From Candidatus Saganbacteria bacterium (GTDB taxonomy: Bacteria > Margulisbacteria > WOR-1 > O2-12-FULL-45-9 > XYB2-FULL-48-7), in assembly GCA_020051815.1 (NCBI GenBank), contig JAGVQF010000027.1, forward strand, positions 1 through 5,090: a stretch of DNA of 5,090 nucleotides. Reading direction: 5' to 3'. The notes beneath the pieces were generated by a model. That model was not told the DNA's origin. It did no database searches and saw only the letters and a list, made by a program, of their open reading frames with translations. The position numbers and the translations under genes are program-made. Within the stretch, counting starts at the first letter, position 1, and each line of letters begins with the position of its first letter. Positions 4,897 through 5,090 of this stretch are shown piece after piece.

Positions 4897-5090
4897 ATGG
4901 TAAAGAAGAAAAAAGCCGGGAAAAAACCGGCTCCCAAAAAAACTGTCAAAGTAAAGAAGCAGCCGGCCAAGGCCGCCAAGAAAGGCAAAAAGAAGGCCGG
5001 CCCAGCTAAAGTTTATCTCGGCCTTGGCTCAAATGTTGGCGACAGGGAAGAATATATCGAGCAGGCGATCTTTCTCCTCGAAAAAAATCC
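4897..5090 (+). CDS. folK: HPPK (FolK), 5' part only, with lysine-rich N-terminal tail
   Basis: FolK (6-hydroxymethyl-7,8-dihydropterin pyrophosphokinase) supplies the diphosphate substrate of FolP. The window ends after 64 codons. Residues 38-64 begin the HPPK fold with its signature KVYLGLGSNVGDREEYIEQA; the GLGSN-x-GDR loop is diagnostic. Before it lies an unusual tail, residues 1-38, with 18 lysines among Ala, Pro and Gly (KKAGKKPAPKK, KKQPAKAAKKGKKKAG), like the tail of a histone H1-type protein. Normal FolK begins almost directly at the KVYLGLGSN strand. No other start codon exists between ATG 4897 and the HPPK fold, and the ribosome site at 4883-4890 fits ATG 4897 exactly. The gene starts 2 nt after the folP stop, so the two form one transcription unit. 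The catalytic HPPK residues further on are beyond the window. Confidence 0.9.
   Translation, partial: MVKKKKAGKKPAPKKTVKVKKQPAKAAKKGKKKAGPAKVYLGLGSNVGDREEYIEQAIFLLEKN

Overview
The window holds ordinary bacterial housekeeping genes with short intergenic gaps, moderately GC-rich coding sequence, alternative TTG/GTG starts and readable Shine-Dalgarno sites. It looks like a chromosomal fragment of a free-living anaerobe-type or uncultivated bacterium. The quinolinate synthase is the bare three-cysteine type and the dihydropteroate synthase is the long form with an N-terminal extra domain. I cannot place the organism firmly; a deep-branching or candidate-phylum lineage is a guess. No phage, IS, CRISPR or plasmid signal is visible.

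Layout. Positions 2-477 carry the C-terminal half of mnmA (tRNA 2-thiouridylase), with an apparent one-base deletion near position 100. nadA (455-1372) overlaps its 3' end. A single-domain response regulator (1401-1829, minus strand) converges on nadA across a 28-nt gap that contains a GC-rich repeat-like element. A short AT-rich divergent region (1830-1920) separates it from a rightward cluster: a tRNA with anticodon CAU (1921-1994), a 100-residue three-helix membrane protein (2017-2319), tilS (2325-3698), folP (3695-4894) and the start of folK (4897 to the window end).

How the genes fit together. Two genes act on tRNA wobble positions (mnmA, 2-thiouridine; tilS, lysidine). The tRNA at the head of the tilS cluster has the CAU anticodon that TilS modifies when it is on tRNA-Ile2, so enzyme and substrate may be linked. 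folP and folK catalyse adjacent steps of folate synthesis, and tilS near fol genes recalls the arrangement in Bacillus. nadA makes quinolinate for NAD.

Most notable points: a lysine-rich, histone-H1-like tail of about 38 residues fused to the front of FolK; the tRNA-CAU/tilS linkage; the broken frame in mnmA; a divergent promoter pair that may share one palindromic TTGCAA box; and a possible promoter inside folP. I see no undescribed multi-gene system here.
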